NCBI RefSeq assembly: GCF_900589395.1
Contig: NZ_UUIS01000013.1
Span: forward strand, 31,711-95,710
DNA from: Pseudomonas viridiflava
GTDB taxonomy: Bacteria > Pseudomonadota > Gammaproteobacteria > Pseudomonadales > Pseudomonadaceae
DNA: 64,000 nt
Direction: 5' to 3'
The translations under genes were made by a program, and so were the position numbers. The notes beneath the pieces are model-generated. The model saw only the letters and a program-made list of their open reading frames with translations. It was not told the DNA's origin and did no database searches. Of this stretch, positions 25,519 through 34,740 are shown piece by piece. How positions within the stretch are numbered: position 1 is the first letter of the stretch; each line of letters begins with the position of its first letter.

Positions 25519-28500
25519 TCAACGCCAGCGCTGGCGTCCCAGCAAGCTGATCAGCAAGGCCAGCGAATCGGCATTGGCCAGAATGATCCGCCGCCTGGCA
25601 TGGCTGTCCTCCAGGAACGCACGCCGCGCGGCCTGCAGGTCGGCCTGGCCGCTGAGCGTGAGAAGGCTGGCATAGACCTCACCGTCTTGCGCATCGAAAT
25701 CACGCAGGGTGTTGTCCTCACGACTCTGGAACAGTTGCGCGGGCGGTGTCAGGTGCGACAGTGCATGACGATGCACGTATTGCAGGTGCTGCTTGAACCT
25801 GGACATGACCGGCTGGCTTGCATCGAGCAATTCCAGCGGCGGCGCCGAAGCGTCCAGGTAAGCGATGTCATGAGTGCCGATGACCAGATGGGAAAGTTCA
25901 TGCAGCAAGACAATGGCACGAAAGTGATTGCCTGCATTGAACGCCCGGATGCCCGGCACAATCGGGTACAACGGTGGCGAAAAGAAAAGCGGGCCGAGAA
26001 AAATACGGTCCTGCGGATCGCCAATGATGACAAACGCGGCCACGCTTTCGCGCCCCCGCCGTGGCGTACCGGTGACAAAGCGCCTGGAATCCAGGGGCGA
26101 TAATGTGCGCTGCGACAAAGCCAGGAACAACTCACTGACCCGGGACCTGAGGCTGTCGATCAGCATCATGCCCGGCACATCAACGCCAAAGAAGTCCTTG
26201 AGCACACCTTGCACCGGCACAGGCAGGCCTTTTGCAAACGGCGCATTGAGGTTGAACAATGCAGTGCGCAGGTAGTCGAGTGCCTGCTGGCGAGCCTGAC
26301 CGATCTGCAAGGCCTGATCGCGCCGACGCCCGCGAATTTCAGTCATGCCGTTACACTGCACGACCATCAGTTTGTCGAGGGTGTCTTGCACCGCTTCACG
26401 CTCACTTGCCCGGTCAGGCAAACCGCCACCGCGCAGGCCCTGCATCAGGTTGAGCTCCCATTGCCGATGGCTGTCCAGGCGAATGGCCGGTCCTTCGCCG
26501 GTGCGACCCACGATCCGCCAGCCGTGCTCGTGCAGTGCGACCTCATAGACTTGTCCGGTCACTGCCGCGTAGTAGCGCGATGTCGACGGGTCCTGATACA
26601 GGTTCAGCAAGACGTCGTGGTGCAGCCGGGCCAATTCGATGTCATGCACCTCGAACGGACGCAAACGCTGCTTGAGACGGGGCGTCAATACCGAGTGTCG
26701 CCAGGAAAATTCCGGTAACTCCGGCACGCTCACGACCGGCGCCTCACCGGGCTCTGGCAAGGCGGGATCCGTGGCCTGGCGGTAGGTCGTCACCAGAACG
26801 CCCAATGCCGCCGAAAATTCCGACAGCGCTTTGCCCCACCGCTGCTCGTAGGCGGCACTGGCCGAAGCACGGAACAACGCCTGGCTCTGCCAGGCTGCCA
26901 GGAGCGTCCCCAGCTTGCCGGGTATGAACGCCAGGATCTGTTCGGCACCAAGGGCCAGCACATGTACAAAAGAAGCCCAGTCGGCCTCGGCGCTGGTGAC
27001 GCTTTGCTTGCCACTCAGGTCCTTGAGCAACTGTAAGGTGACCTGGAACATATGCAGCAGCACGTTGCCCTCCAGAACCTCTTTGCTCAGCGCCACCTTG
27101 GCGGGCACCTGCAAGGGCAGGTCCATGAATGCCTCGGTGCTCCAGGGAATGTGCGCCTCATCAAGGCCGCCATGCGCGTAGCGTCTGCGAGCCATGGGGG
27201 CCACACGGTCGAGCACCAGTTGCTGCAACGGACCGTCGGCGCGCAATTGCGCCAACAGATCATCCTGATCACGAAACTCTTTGAGACAAAACGATGCGTT
27301 GAACAGCGCATGCAGCACCACCGGCCCTTGCCGGGTGTCCAGCGGACCGATCAGGTAGAGACCGGCGACCGGATCGGCCGCCATGTCGGGGCGTGGTACC
27401 AGCGACAGGGGCCGCAACACAATGTCGCAGCCGTGCACCGGTTGCCGCGCCTGGCTGTCAGGCATTTCGATCAGGCACTGGATGAAATCGAAAGCGACCG
27501 GGCTGAGCTGGCCCTGCAGTTTCATTTCCAGCGCCACCAACGACAGCAAGAGGGGCACCTGGCGGATAAAGCGCTCGCGGCGCTGCACGTAGTGCGGGTC
27601 GGCCGGATCCAGTCGGGTGGCCAGCAAGGTCCGGTAGCGCATGCCCAGGTCAAGCTCATGCACCAGGGCTGCGAGGTAGTCGGCACTCAGCCCGGCCGGT
27701 TGCGCGGTGTCTGCCGGCAGGCTGACGCTCAGGGTTGCGCCCTGCAGGTGGGCGAAATGGTTCAGGGCAAACGCCACCAGGCTCTCGCTGTCGATCTGCG
27801 TGGCGGCCGGGATGGCCGAAGGGAGGCTGCCCATCGGCACCGGCGCCGGGATGTAGCGGGTCATGGTCACGATGATGCGCTGCGGGTCGACCAGGGCGCC
27901 TGGAAAATCACGCGCCAGCGCGGCCTGCAAGTGCTTCAGGGCAAAGGCATGAAGGGACGGGATGCCGCTGAGGAAATCGGCACCCTGTCCAAAGTCACGG
28001 TCATAGCGATTCAGCAGGTCGACATAAACCTCAAGTTCGTCCACCGATGCCTGGCTCAGCCAGTCCGGCAGCATGGCCAGAAGCGCCCTGTTCTGAATGC
28101 GGATAGCCAGGTTGTCCAGCCACACCTGCAAGCTCGACTGCTGGCCGGCCAGGTCGATGTAGCGCTTGCACAGCGGGGCTGTCAGGCGATTGACATGGAC
28201 CTGCTCCAGGGCGTTGTCGATACGCTGCTGCTGGCGCTGTTGCTCATCACGCTGCATGCGCTCGAAGAAATGCCCACCTACAGGCACCTGCTCCACGCTG
28301 CAGCTGCGTCCGGCGGCAAAAAACTGGTCGAGCAACGGCTGGTCTTGCTCGGCGAACAGCGCCAGCCATCGATCACGCCGGGCCGCCGGCATCAGGCATC
28401 GATTGAGCCAGTGTCCAAGGTCTTGCATAGACGCCATCGGTTGCAGGCCCGTGATCGTTGACCAGAACAACAGTGCCTGCCCAGGCTGGCCGAATACCCA

Positions 28501-30444
28501 GGCTTGGCTCATGGGCAGGGCCAGCGGGCGGTCATCGGCATGCAGGACCAGCGCACTGATCTGGATCGGCCCGGACGCCAGCACTGGGTGCTGCGACGCC
28601 ACGGGTTGATCCAGCACAGACTGCAGCGGGTCGGCCAGAAGCGCCGGAAAGGTTTTGTCCCGACGCGCCACTGCCAGTTCCAGGCGCAGCAGGGCCTGGC
28701 GCGAAGCGCAGAGCGTCTGGCCGGGCAGCGTCTGTGCATGCGCTTGGCGCAGGGCATGCCTATCAAAGGCTTCGACGCTGCCGGCGCACAGTTCCCCCAG
28801 CCGCGACGCCGCCCGGTTCAGCACATGCGCAAACAATCGGTGGCTGGTCGCCGCCAGGGGTTGCCGGTTGTCACGGCCAGGCTGACGAACGAAGACTGTA
28901 CTGCCTGCCGGTAACGGTGTAGTGCGTGCCCCGCTCATGTGCTCCAGCAATAAGTCGATCAGGCTGCTTCGTGCCTGGGTCACTACCGGGACTGCGGGTA
29001 ACGCGCCGATCGGGTGGTCTTCTTGGCTATCGCCATTGGTTTGGACCCAATCGACCTCTATCAGCGCTGCATTCAATGGCGCAGGATCGCCCAGCACCGC
29101 CAGCCAGGGGCTCAATGCCTGGCTGGCCAGGCTGTCCAGCCGGGGCCTGCGGGCATTGAGGGCAGTCAACTGCCTATCCAGCCTGCTGAGCTGTGCCAGC
29201 CAGTCAGGCATCGACTCATGCAGCGGAGGTGGCGCGTGGACCGGTGCCGGTGGCGCCAGCAGCGGCCAGGTACTGGCAAAGGACGCCGGTGAAGCCCAGC
29301 GCCGACTGCCTTCGACAAAAGGCAGCCGGCCGTCGAGCAGTCGCCGCACATCCAGCGCGTCGTCAAGCATGGCCTGGCGCTCGCCCGGGTCACTGCGGTG
29401 GCGCTTGAAAGCTTCATCCAGATTGCGCCTTTGCAAAGCGATGATCGAGTCGATGCAGTCCATGAACAACGGCTCGGCCAATGGATAATGTTGCACGACC
29501 GGCGTACCGGTGGCGGGCAACAGCGCCTGATCATCCAGCGACAGGCAACCCTGCCACTGGGCCCGTCCGCCCTCGCTATCAAAGTGTGCGACCAGGGCGT
29601 GCCAGTCATCGAGCCGACGCAAACCTGTAGCGGGGCAATACAGCACGTAGCCCTGGTTACCCAGTGATAGCCCATACAGGCCGATCAGTTTGAACGGCCC
29701 CTGCCCCGCCACGCTCACGGCCAGTCGACTGATCGAGTCCGGCGCCGGCGTATCCAGCCATTGCGTGGCCAACAGTGCCAGCGCGCCGCCCTCCGGATGC
29801 CCGGCATGCTCCCATTGCCAGGCGCGATGGGCCAGCGCATCGGCCATGCTTTGTGCCAGGCGTATACGACGGCTGAGGCCTTGAAGGTCGTGGCTGTTCC
29901 AGAAGTCTTCCAGCCTGCGGTCGAGTTCATACCTGGGGTCGACCGAGGCCGGCAGGTCGTGTAGTTGCGGCAACTGTTCCAGCTCACGGTCCAGGGTACT
30001 GAGGCCTTGTGCCTGATGCTCGACAATGCGCAGCATGCGCTGCTCGAAGGGGTCAGTGTTCAAGGCCTGGTATTCGAACACCGGTTCACGGTCGGCACGC
30101 ACGCCAAAGAGCCTCTGCAGATGCCGGGCAAGCTGTGTTCGATCAGTGAACGTTTCAAGCCCGTGCGCCAGAGTGTCCAGATACAGCGTCTCGGCATCAT
30201 CGTGCCGACGCACGATCAACAGGGCAGTGGCCAGTCCAAGGGGAACCGGCGAGCCGTCTTCAAGCAAGAGGCTGTAGACAGCCGGGGCATCGGCGGTCTG
30301 CGGCACAGGGCCTTGCGGACTGCACAGGCGCTGCAGCCAGCGCGACTCAAGGGCGTCGAGAGACCCTTGCGCGATGGCCGCATGCAGGTGCAATACAAAC
30401 CTGCGGCGCAGAGATTCAACGTGAAAATAGACGGTTGGTGACAT
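25519..30444 (-). CDS. Giant protein (1641 aa), paralogue of the next gene, aspzincin-like C-terminus; putative toxin
   Basis: Start at the ATG before SPTVYFHVESL; the leader GCAAAAGGAACGTTGCC nearly repeats that of its paralogue. The N-terminal pattern YFH..L..RF.LHL..A matches the paralogue, as do MLDDALDVRRLLDGRLPFVE and the C-terminal block: RIFLGPLFF, HELSH (genomic 25888-25902), GTHDIAY, ALSHLTPPAQLF and ILANADSLALLISLLGR. The HExxH plus GTxDxxY plus late NAD(S/T) combination is that of aspzincin metallopeptidases. No signal peptide is seen. Its gene comes first in the pair. An effector or contact-dependent toxin is inferred; an intracellular giant protease cannot be excluded. Confidence 0.8.
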   Translation of the reverse strand: MSPTVYFHVESLRRRFVLHLHAAIAQGSLDALESRWLQRLCSPQGPVPQTADAPAVYSLLLEDGSPVPLGLATALLIVRRHDDAETLYLDTLAHGLETFTDRTQLARHLQRLFGVRADREPVFEYQALNTDPFEQRMLRIVEHQAQGLSTLDRELEQLPQLHDLPASVDPRYELDRRLEDFWNSHDLQGLSRRIRLAQSMADALAHRAWQWEHAGHPEGGALALLATQWLDTPAPDSISRLAVSVAGQGPFKLIGLYGLSLGNQGYVLYCPATGLRRLDDWHALVAHFDSEGGRAQWQGCLSLDDQALLPATGTPVVQHYPLAEPLFMDCIDSIIALQRRNLDEAFKRHRSDPGERQAMLDDALDVRRLLDGRLPFVEGSRRWASPASFASTWPLLAPPAPVHAPPPLHESMPDWLAQLSRLDRQLTALNARRPRLDSLASQALSPWLAVLGDPAPLNAALIEVDWVQTNGDSQEDHPIGALPAVPVVTQARSSLIDLLLEHMSGARTTPLPAGSTVFVRQPGRDNRQPLAATSHRLFAHVLNRAASRLGELCAGSVEAFDRHALRQAHAQTLPGQTLCASRQALLRLELAVARRDKTFPALLADPLQSVLDQPVASQHPVLASGPIQISALVLHADDRPLALPMSQAWVFGQPGQALLFWSTITGLQPMASMQDLGHWLNRCLMPAARRDRWLALFAEQDQPLLDQFFAAGRSCSVEQVPVGGHFFERMQRDEQQRQQQRIDNALEQVHVNRLTAPLCKRYIDLAGQQSSLQVWLDNLAIRIQNRALLAMLPDWLSQASVDELEVYVDLLNRYDRDFGQGADFLSGIPSLHAFALKHLQAALARDFPGALVDPQRIIVTMTRYIPAPVPMGSLPSAIPAATQIDSESLVAFALNHFAHLQGATLSVSLPADTAQPAGLSADYLAALVHELDLGMRYRTLLATRLDPADPHYVQRRERFIRQVPLLLSLVALEMKLQGQLSPVAFDFIQCLIEMPDSQARQPVHGCDIVLRPLSLVPRPDMAADPVAGLYLIGPLDTRQGPVVLHALFNASFCLKEFRDQDDLLAQLRADGPLQQLVLDRVAPMARRRYAHGGLDEAHIPWSTEAFMDLPLQVPAKVALSKEVLEGNVLLHMFQVTLQLLKDLSGKQSVTSAEADWASFVHVLALGAEQILAFIPGKLGTLLAAWQSQALFRASASAAYEQRWGKALSEFSAALGVLVTTYRQATDPALPEPGEAPVVSVPELPEFSWRHSVLTPRLKQRLRPFEVHDIELARLHHDVLLNLYQDPSTSRYYAAVTGQVYEVALHEHGWRIVGRTGEGPAIRLDSHRQWELNLMQGLRGGGLPDRASEREAVQDTLDKLMVVQCNGMTEIRGRRRDQALQIGQARQQALDYLRTALFNLNAPFAKGLPVPVQGVLKDFFGVDVPGMMLIDSLRSRVSELFLALSQRTLSPLDSRRFVTGTPRRGRESVAAFVIIGDPQDRIFLGPLFFSPPLYPIVPGIRAFNAGNHFRAIVLLHELSHLVIGTHDIAYLDASAPPLELLDASQPVMSRFKQHLQYVHRHALSHLTPPAQLFQSREDNTLRDFDAQDGEVYASLLTLSGQADLQAARRAFLEDSHARRRIILANADSLALLISLLGRQRWR

Positions 30445-30562
30445 GGCAACGTTCCTTTTGCACAGACGGCCACCGCACACGCACATCGCGGGTGGGTGAC
30501 CAGAAAATGGAAAAGGAGCCTAACCAGTCTATGCAGCCAAGCTGCCGTACATATGGCTGCCT

Positions 30563-31123
30563 TTAGAACTTGCGGTTTTTTTCTACCCAGGCGGCGAAGG
30601 TATCGATAAAGGTTTTCAGAAAACCCTGGGTGCGCTCGTTCAGCGTGCCGTCTTCATTGAAGCTGGCGCCGATATTGCCCAGGTAGGCTTCAGGCTGTTG
30701 CAGGCAGGCGACATCAAGAAACACCAGCGACTGGCGCAAGTGGTGGTTGGCGCCAAAGCCGCCGATGGCGCCCGGCGAGGCACTGACCACCGCGCCTGGC
30801 TTGCCGCTGAAGGCACTTTTGCCATAGGGGCGCGAGCCGACGTCGATGGCGTTTTTCAGCGCGCCGGGCACCGAGCGGTTGTACTCAGGGGTCACAAACA
30901 ACACGCCGTCGGCGCTCGCCAGTTGCTCGCGAAAGGTACTGTAGGCGGCCGGCGGATTTTCACCGTCGATGTCTTCGTTGTACAACGGCAGGTCGCCGAT
31001 TTCGACGATGTTCAGTTTCAGGCTTGCCGGGGCCAGCTCGGCCAGGGCCAAGGCGATTTTGCGGTTGATCGAATCTTTTCTGAGGCTGCCGACCAGAACG
31101 GCGATGGAATGCACCTGACTCAT
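30563..31123 (-). CDS. NAD(P)H-dependent FMN reductase (ChrR/YieF-like quinone reductase)
   Basis: 186 residues from the ATG before SQVHSIAVL, preceded by GCAGGAGTTTCC. The flavodoxin-like fold is shown by LVGSLRKDSINRKIALAL (FMN phosphate loop) and the hallmark TPEYNRSVPGALKNAIDV, then GKP and the late GGFGANHHLRQSLVFLD. Enzymes of this family reduce quinones, chromate or azo dyes with NAD(P)H via FMN, in the cytosol, and protect against oxidative stress. It stands alone between the giant paralogues and a small divergent gene. Confidence 0.92.
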   Translation of the reverse strand: MSQVHSIAVLVGSLRKDSINRKIALALAELAPASLKLNIVEIGDLPLYNEDIDGENPPAAYSTFREQLASADGVLFVTPEYNRSVPGALKNAIDVGSRPYGKSAFSGKPGAVVSASPGAIGGFGANHHLRQSLVFLDVACLQQPEAYLGNIGASFNEDGTLNERTQGFLKTFIDTFAAWVEKNRKF

Positions 31124-31311
31124 GGAAACTCCTGCTGCGCGGTTTTGAAGACTATGAGTTATAGATGAAAGCGTGATCGGGTTGTATGAAGCCTGTGCTT
31201 TTCTTTTCGAACCTGAAAAGGAGGGTACCGCCGCGAACTCAATCGACTTTTGATGGTCTACAGGCCCGATTGACACGCAAAATCCGCGGTTCTTACAGAG
31301 GTTCAAGGCAA

Positions 31312-31524
31312 ATGGCTGCAGTTATGGTCGGACAGTTTCAGGCAAGAGATGCCGAAGGGCGCGTCTACCCGATGCATGAATTCCAGGAGGCACGCAGCGA
31401 TGCCGAAGGCGGCGCACATGTGGTGACCACCTATCGCCTGGCAATCGGTGATCGCATCAACCACCTGGGCGGCGACGAGTTCGAGCTGGTGCAGAATGGC
31501 GTCAAGCTGACCCGTATTCCCTGA
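31312..31524 (+). CDS. Small hypothetical protein (70 aa)
   Basis: 70 residues from the ATG before AAVMVGQF, with GGTTCAAGGCAA as weak ribosome site. The frame is open further upstream, but that part lacks coding character. The chain is soluble and acidic in the middle (YPMHEFQEARSDAEGGAHVV, GDRINHLGGDEFEL), with short beta strands predicted by eye. I recognise no family. Confidence 0.6.
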   Translation: MAAVMVGQFQARDAEGRVYPMHEFQEARSDAEGGAHVVTTYRLAIGDRINHLGGDEFELVQNGVKLTRIP

Positions 31525-31555
31525 TCCCACGAGTGCACTGAGTCGCAGCGGCGGC

Positions 31556-32101
31556 TCAGCTGGACTTGAAAATCAAGTACCAGAAAATGCCCGTTTCACG
31601 GGTTTGCGGGTCGATGCCGCGATAGCACAGGTGGTCGATGCTGCCGACCACAAAACCGAAGCCTTCATATAACCGACAGGCCGCAAGGTTGTTGTTCTGC
31701 GTTTCCAGCACCACTCCAGCCAGGTCGCGTTCCCGGCTCCACTGCTCTGCCCTCTCCAGCAATGCCCGCGCCACCCCCAGGCGCCGCGCCGGCCGGTCTA
31801 CGGCCAGCTCATCGACATAGCCAAAGCCATTCCAGTGCGCACGCAGCACGATATGCCCGACGGCGTGTTCGCCCAGCCAGGCCACCAGTACGGTGGCCCC
31901 GGTTGACTGGCGGCGCTCACAGAAATGCTGGCCGTCCAGGCCGTAATCCTTCTCGAAAGGCTTGACCGCCTCCAGGGGCCAGGCGGCCACCGGCTCATCA
32001 ATCCGGGCATCGGCGTAGCCGTGCACGGTGAAGGTGAACTGGCCATTGAGCAGGTAATCCTCGAACGTCTCGTCGGCTGCACGGATGGCCAGATTGGGCA
32101 T
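31556..32101 (-). CDS. GNAT-family N-acetyltransferase
   Basis: About 181 residues from the ATG before PNLAIRAAD, 14 bp after the dnaQ stop codon. Motif A is VDELAVDRPARRLGVARALL with the R-x-x-G-x-A loop. LETQNNNLAACRLYEGFGFVVG follows as the typical Asn-rich motif B region, and YLIF ends the fold. The LAVD..xRR.GvA order resembles antibiotic- or small-amine acetyltransferases (streptothricin acetyltransferase-like), but the substrate is not assignable. Close linkage behind dnaQ suggests co-transcription. Confidence 0.88.
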   Translation of the reverse strand: MPNLAIRAADETFEDYLLNGQFTFTVHGYADARIDEPVAAWPLEAVKPFEKDYGLDGQHFCERRQSTGATVLVAWLGEHAVGHIVLRAHWNGFGYVDELAVDRPARRLGVARALLERAEQWSRERDLAGVVLETQNNNLAACRLYEGFGFVVGSIDHLCYRGIDPQTRETGIFWYLIFKSS

Positions 32102-32115
32102 GGCGCAGAGGTCGT

Positions 32116-32886
32116 TCAGGAGGCTTCCGGCTGTGCCGCCTCCTGCAGCTGCGCCCACAACGCCGGCGCACCGGCGGCCTTGGCGATGATCTCCAGGCGC
32201 GCCTGGTGCGCGGCCAGTTCGCTGTCAGTGGCCCGGATGATCCGCGAAGCCGCCCGAGTGGCCGGCAAACGACGGATTTCGCTGGGCCGGCTGGAGTCGC
32301 CATCGCCGCTTTCGGTGCCCTGGCCGGCCAGCAACAAGGTGGTCTGGCCACCGGTCATGGCCAGGTAGACGTCGGCGAGGATCTCCGAGTCGAGCAAGGC
32401 GCCGTGCAGTTCGCGGCCGGAGTTGTCGACGCCGTAGCGCTTGCACAACGCATCGAGGCTGTTGCGCTGGCCGGGGTGACGCTCACGGGCCATCTGCAGA
32501 GTGTCGAGCACCGTGCAGTATTGGGTGATGTCAGTCTTGCCGGTGTGGCCGATCAGGGCGAATTCGTTGTTGATGAAGCCAACGTCGAACGCCGCGTTAT
32601 GGATGATCAGTTGCGCGCCACGAATGAATTCGTAGAACTCGTCGGCGACCTCGGCAAAACGCGGCTTGCCGACCAGGAATTCGTTGGTGATACCGTGCAC
32701 GCCAATGGCGCCTTCATCGCTCTCGCGATCAGGCTGCAAGTAGACGTGGAAGTGCCGGCCGGTCAGGCGGCGACCGATCAGTTCGACGCAACCGATCTCG
32801 ATGATCCGGTGGCCTTCGGTCACTGGCATGCCGGTGGTTTCGGTGTCGAGCACGATCGAACGGTTATCGGTGTTTTGCAATGTCAT
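32116..32886 (-). CDS. dnaQ: DNA polymerase III epsilon subunit (3'-5' proofreading exonuclease)
   Basis: 256 residues. The three exonuclease motifs of the DEDDh type are complete: ExoI VLDTETTGMP, ExoII HNAAFDVGFINNE, ExoIII HGALLDSEILADVYL (His and Asp). The late part is more variable and would hold the segment that binds the alpha subunit. It edits misinserted nucleotides during replication. In many Pseudomonas it is next to rnhA; here the two are separated by a 500-bp repeat patch, both on the minus strand. Confidence 0.95.
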   Translation of the reverse strand: MTLQNTDNRSIVLDTETTGMPVTEGHRIIEIGCVELIGRRLTGRHFHVYLQPDRESDEGAIGVHGITNEFLVGKPRFAEVADEFYEFIRGAQLIIHNAAFDVGFINNEFALIGHTGKTDITQYCTVLDTLQMARERHPGQRNSLDALCKRYGVDNSGRELHGALLDSEILADVYLAMTGGQTTLLLAGQGTESGDGDSSRPSEIRRLPATRAASRIIRATDSELAAHQARLEIIAKAAGAPALWAQLQEAAQPEAS

Positions 32887-33067
32887 GGTTCGTTGCCTCT
32901 TGTACAGGCGGCGATCTTAACATGGGGTTACGAAGCGGTGCGCCGGGTGGGCCGAGTGGCAAGCGGCTTCAGCAGTTCATGTAGCGCCCCCCAGAAGCCC
33001 GTCAGTGCAGCGCAATTGGGAGGCAGCCTGAGTTTCGAGCCTGACACCGGACTGTGGGAGCCCTGCT

Positions 33068-33097
33068 GGCGATGGCGATGGCGATGGCGATGGCGAT
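33068..33097. repeat. Hexanucleotide microsatellite (GGCGAT)5
   Basis: Five perfect tandem copies of GGCGAT between dnaQ and rnhA. It is part of a larger duplicated unit, where the second copy (33280) has only two hexamers, so the number varies between the two copies within this genome. Confidence 0.9.
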
Positions 33098-33354
33098 GGG
33101 ACAGGCGCAACAGGTGTATGAGCCTTGCTGGCCTCATCGCCGGATCGCCGCCCGCAGCAAGCCGCCTCCCACCGGATTGATGTCGCCCAAGGTCTCGTGC
33201 CTGGCACCAGACTGTGAGAGGCGGATTGATGTCGCCCAAGGTCTCGTGTCTGGCACCAGACTGTGGGAGGCGGCTTGCCGGCGATGGCGATGGGACGGGC
33301 GCAGCAGGTGTATGGGCCTTGCCGGCCTCATCGCCGGATCGCCGCTCGCAGCAA
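33086..33354. repeat. Nested duplications: 75-bp outer pair and 49-bp tandem pair
   Basis: An outer pair of 75 bp lies at 33086-33160 and 33280-33354 (GGCGATGGCGATGGGAC to CGCAGCAA). Between them are two tandem 49-bp units, 33174-33222 and 33223-33271, each starting GGATTGATGTCGCCCAAGG and holding CTGGCACCAGACTGTG. A degenerate third relative lies near 33020-33060. It fills the dnaQ-rnhA gap (32887-33394), which has no gene. Confidence 0.8.
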
Positions 33355-33394
33355 AGTAGCCGCCCAGAGGCAGGCGATCCCCACCCATGCGCCT

Positions 33395-33841
33395 TCAGGC
33401 CTTGGCGCGTACTTCGTCAACGCCACGGTTGGCCAGTTGGTCGGCGCGTTCGTTGCCCGGATGGCCGATGTGTCCGCGCACCCATTGCCATTTGACCTGG
33501 TGGCGATTGACCTGCTCGTCGAGCTGCTGCCAGAGGTCGGCATTCTTGACCGGCTCTTTGGCGGCGGTTTTCCAGCCACGCTTTTTCCAGTTGGCCATCC
33601 ACTCGGTGATGCCCTTCATGACGTACTGCGAGTCAGTGACCAGCGTCACCTCGCAGGAACGCTTGAGCGCTTCCAGGCCACGGATGGCACCGGTCAGCTC
33701 CATACGGTTGTTGGTGGTGTTGGCTTCACCGCCCCACAGCTCTTTTTCCTGGCCCTTGCAGACCAGTAATGCCCCCCAGCCACCTGGGCCGGGATTGCCC
33801 TTGCAGGCACCGTCGGTAAACAGTTCAACCGATTCGCTCAT
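33395..33841 (-). CDS. rnhA: Ribonuclease HI
   Basis: 148 residues from the ATG before [10 protein letters not shown], with GGGAAG upstream. The four catalytic carboxylates are in place: [11 protein letters not shown] (Asp), NRMELTGAI (Glu), TDSQYV (Asp) and GNERADQLA (Asp), together with the basic handle region [10 protein letters not shown]. It cuts the RNA strand of RNA:DNA hybrids during replication and repair. It lies 51 bp after the methyltransferase gene in the same direction, as is usual in Pseudomonas. Confidence 0.96.
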   Translation of the reverse strand: MSESVELFTDGACKGNPGPGGWGALLVCKGQEKELWGGEANTTNNRMELTGAIRGLEALKRSCEVTLVTDSQYVMKGITEWMANWKKRGWKTAAKEPVKNADLWQQLDEQVNRHQVKWQWVRGHIGHPGNERADQLANRGVDEVRAKA

Positions 33842-33892
33842 CAATGTCTTCCCAGCTAATGCTTCAGATACAAGGCTTGGCATTGGCAGGCT

Positions 33893-34651
33893 TCAAGGCT
33901 CGCAACCGTCCCGGCTGACCTTGGCCAGCGGCATCGGAATCAGCTTGCCCATCGGCTCGCGTCGCGCCTGACGCAGCGGGCGCAGGCCCACCACCAGCTT
34001 GCGCGCCACCAGCAGATAGAATCCGCCGCCCGGTGCCTGGTTGTTGTGCCCCCAGGCTTCCATCCCGTGCAGGCGCGCCTGCCAGTTTGCCGATGCAAAC
34101 GGCGGACGATAGCACCCGAAGCGGCGCTTCTCCAGCGCAAAGCCCAGCAGGTTGAGCCAGTCGGCCACCCGTGAAGGTGAAATGCAGCGTGCCTTGCGCA
34201 GCGCCCCCCGGCTGAACAGCCGGCGCAGCCCCCAAGTGCTCCAGGGATTGATGCCGATGATCACCAGGTGCCCGCCAGGACGCACGCTGCTGGCCGCTTC
34301 ACGCAACAGGCCATGGGGCGAGAGGCAGAAATCCAGGCCATGCTGCAGCACGACGATGTCGGCAGCATGCTCACTCAGAGGCCAGGCCTGTTCTTCACAG
34401 ACGATTTCCATGCCGGGCAAGGGCGCGCCCAGACGCACGGTGCGCTGTACTTGCGGCGCCAGCGGCGGGTTCTGGGCATTGGGGCCGTAGTGCACCAGGT
34501 AACCGCCGAAGAAGCGCGCCAGCTCTTCTTCGACAACACGGCGCTCTTCTTCGATCAGCATGTGCCCCAGGGGACCGGACAACCATTCACGGGCCGCCTG
34601 GGTCAATGCCAGCCATTGCGGATCGGCCTGGGCAAACGCTTGATCGGTCAT
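33893..34651 (-). CDS. Class I SAM-dependent methyltransferase
   Basis: 252 residues. The Rossmann-type methyltransferase core is shown by the acidic strand-loop [21 protein letters not shown] and the post-motif [25 protein letters not shown], which is the usual r.LkpGG.l.i element. The N-terminal glycine-rich SAM loop is less clear, as in the YafS group found beside rnhA and gloB in gamma-proteobacteria. The methyl acceptor is unknown. It is divergent from gloB. Confidence 0.88.
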   Translation of the reverse strand: MTDQAFAQADPQWLALTQAAREWLSGPLGHMLIEEERRVVEEELARFFGGYLVHYGPNAQNPPLAPQVQRTVRLGAPLPGMEIVCEEQAWPLSEHAADIVVLQHGLDFCLSPHGLLREAASSVRPGGHLVIIGINPWSTWGLRRLFSRGALRKARCISPSRVADWLNLLGFALEKRRFGCYRPPFASANWQARLHGMEAWGHNNQAPGGGFYLLVARKLVVGLRPLRQARREPMGKLIPMPLAKVSRDGCEP

Positions 34652-34740
34652 CGCTGTGTTTCCTCCGGGAGCTGACGGCTCGACGTGTATGCATGCAGTG
34701 CCTAAGATGCACTATTGTTTATCGCCAAGCGAACTGCGCC

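Noticed and set aside
33068..33354. CRISPR array
   Set aside because: Repeats are tandem or nested without regularly sized unique spacers, and no cas genes are present. The same holds for the pair at 13.1-13.4 kb.
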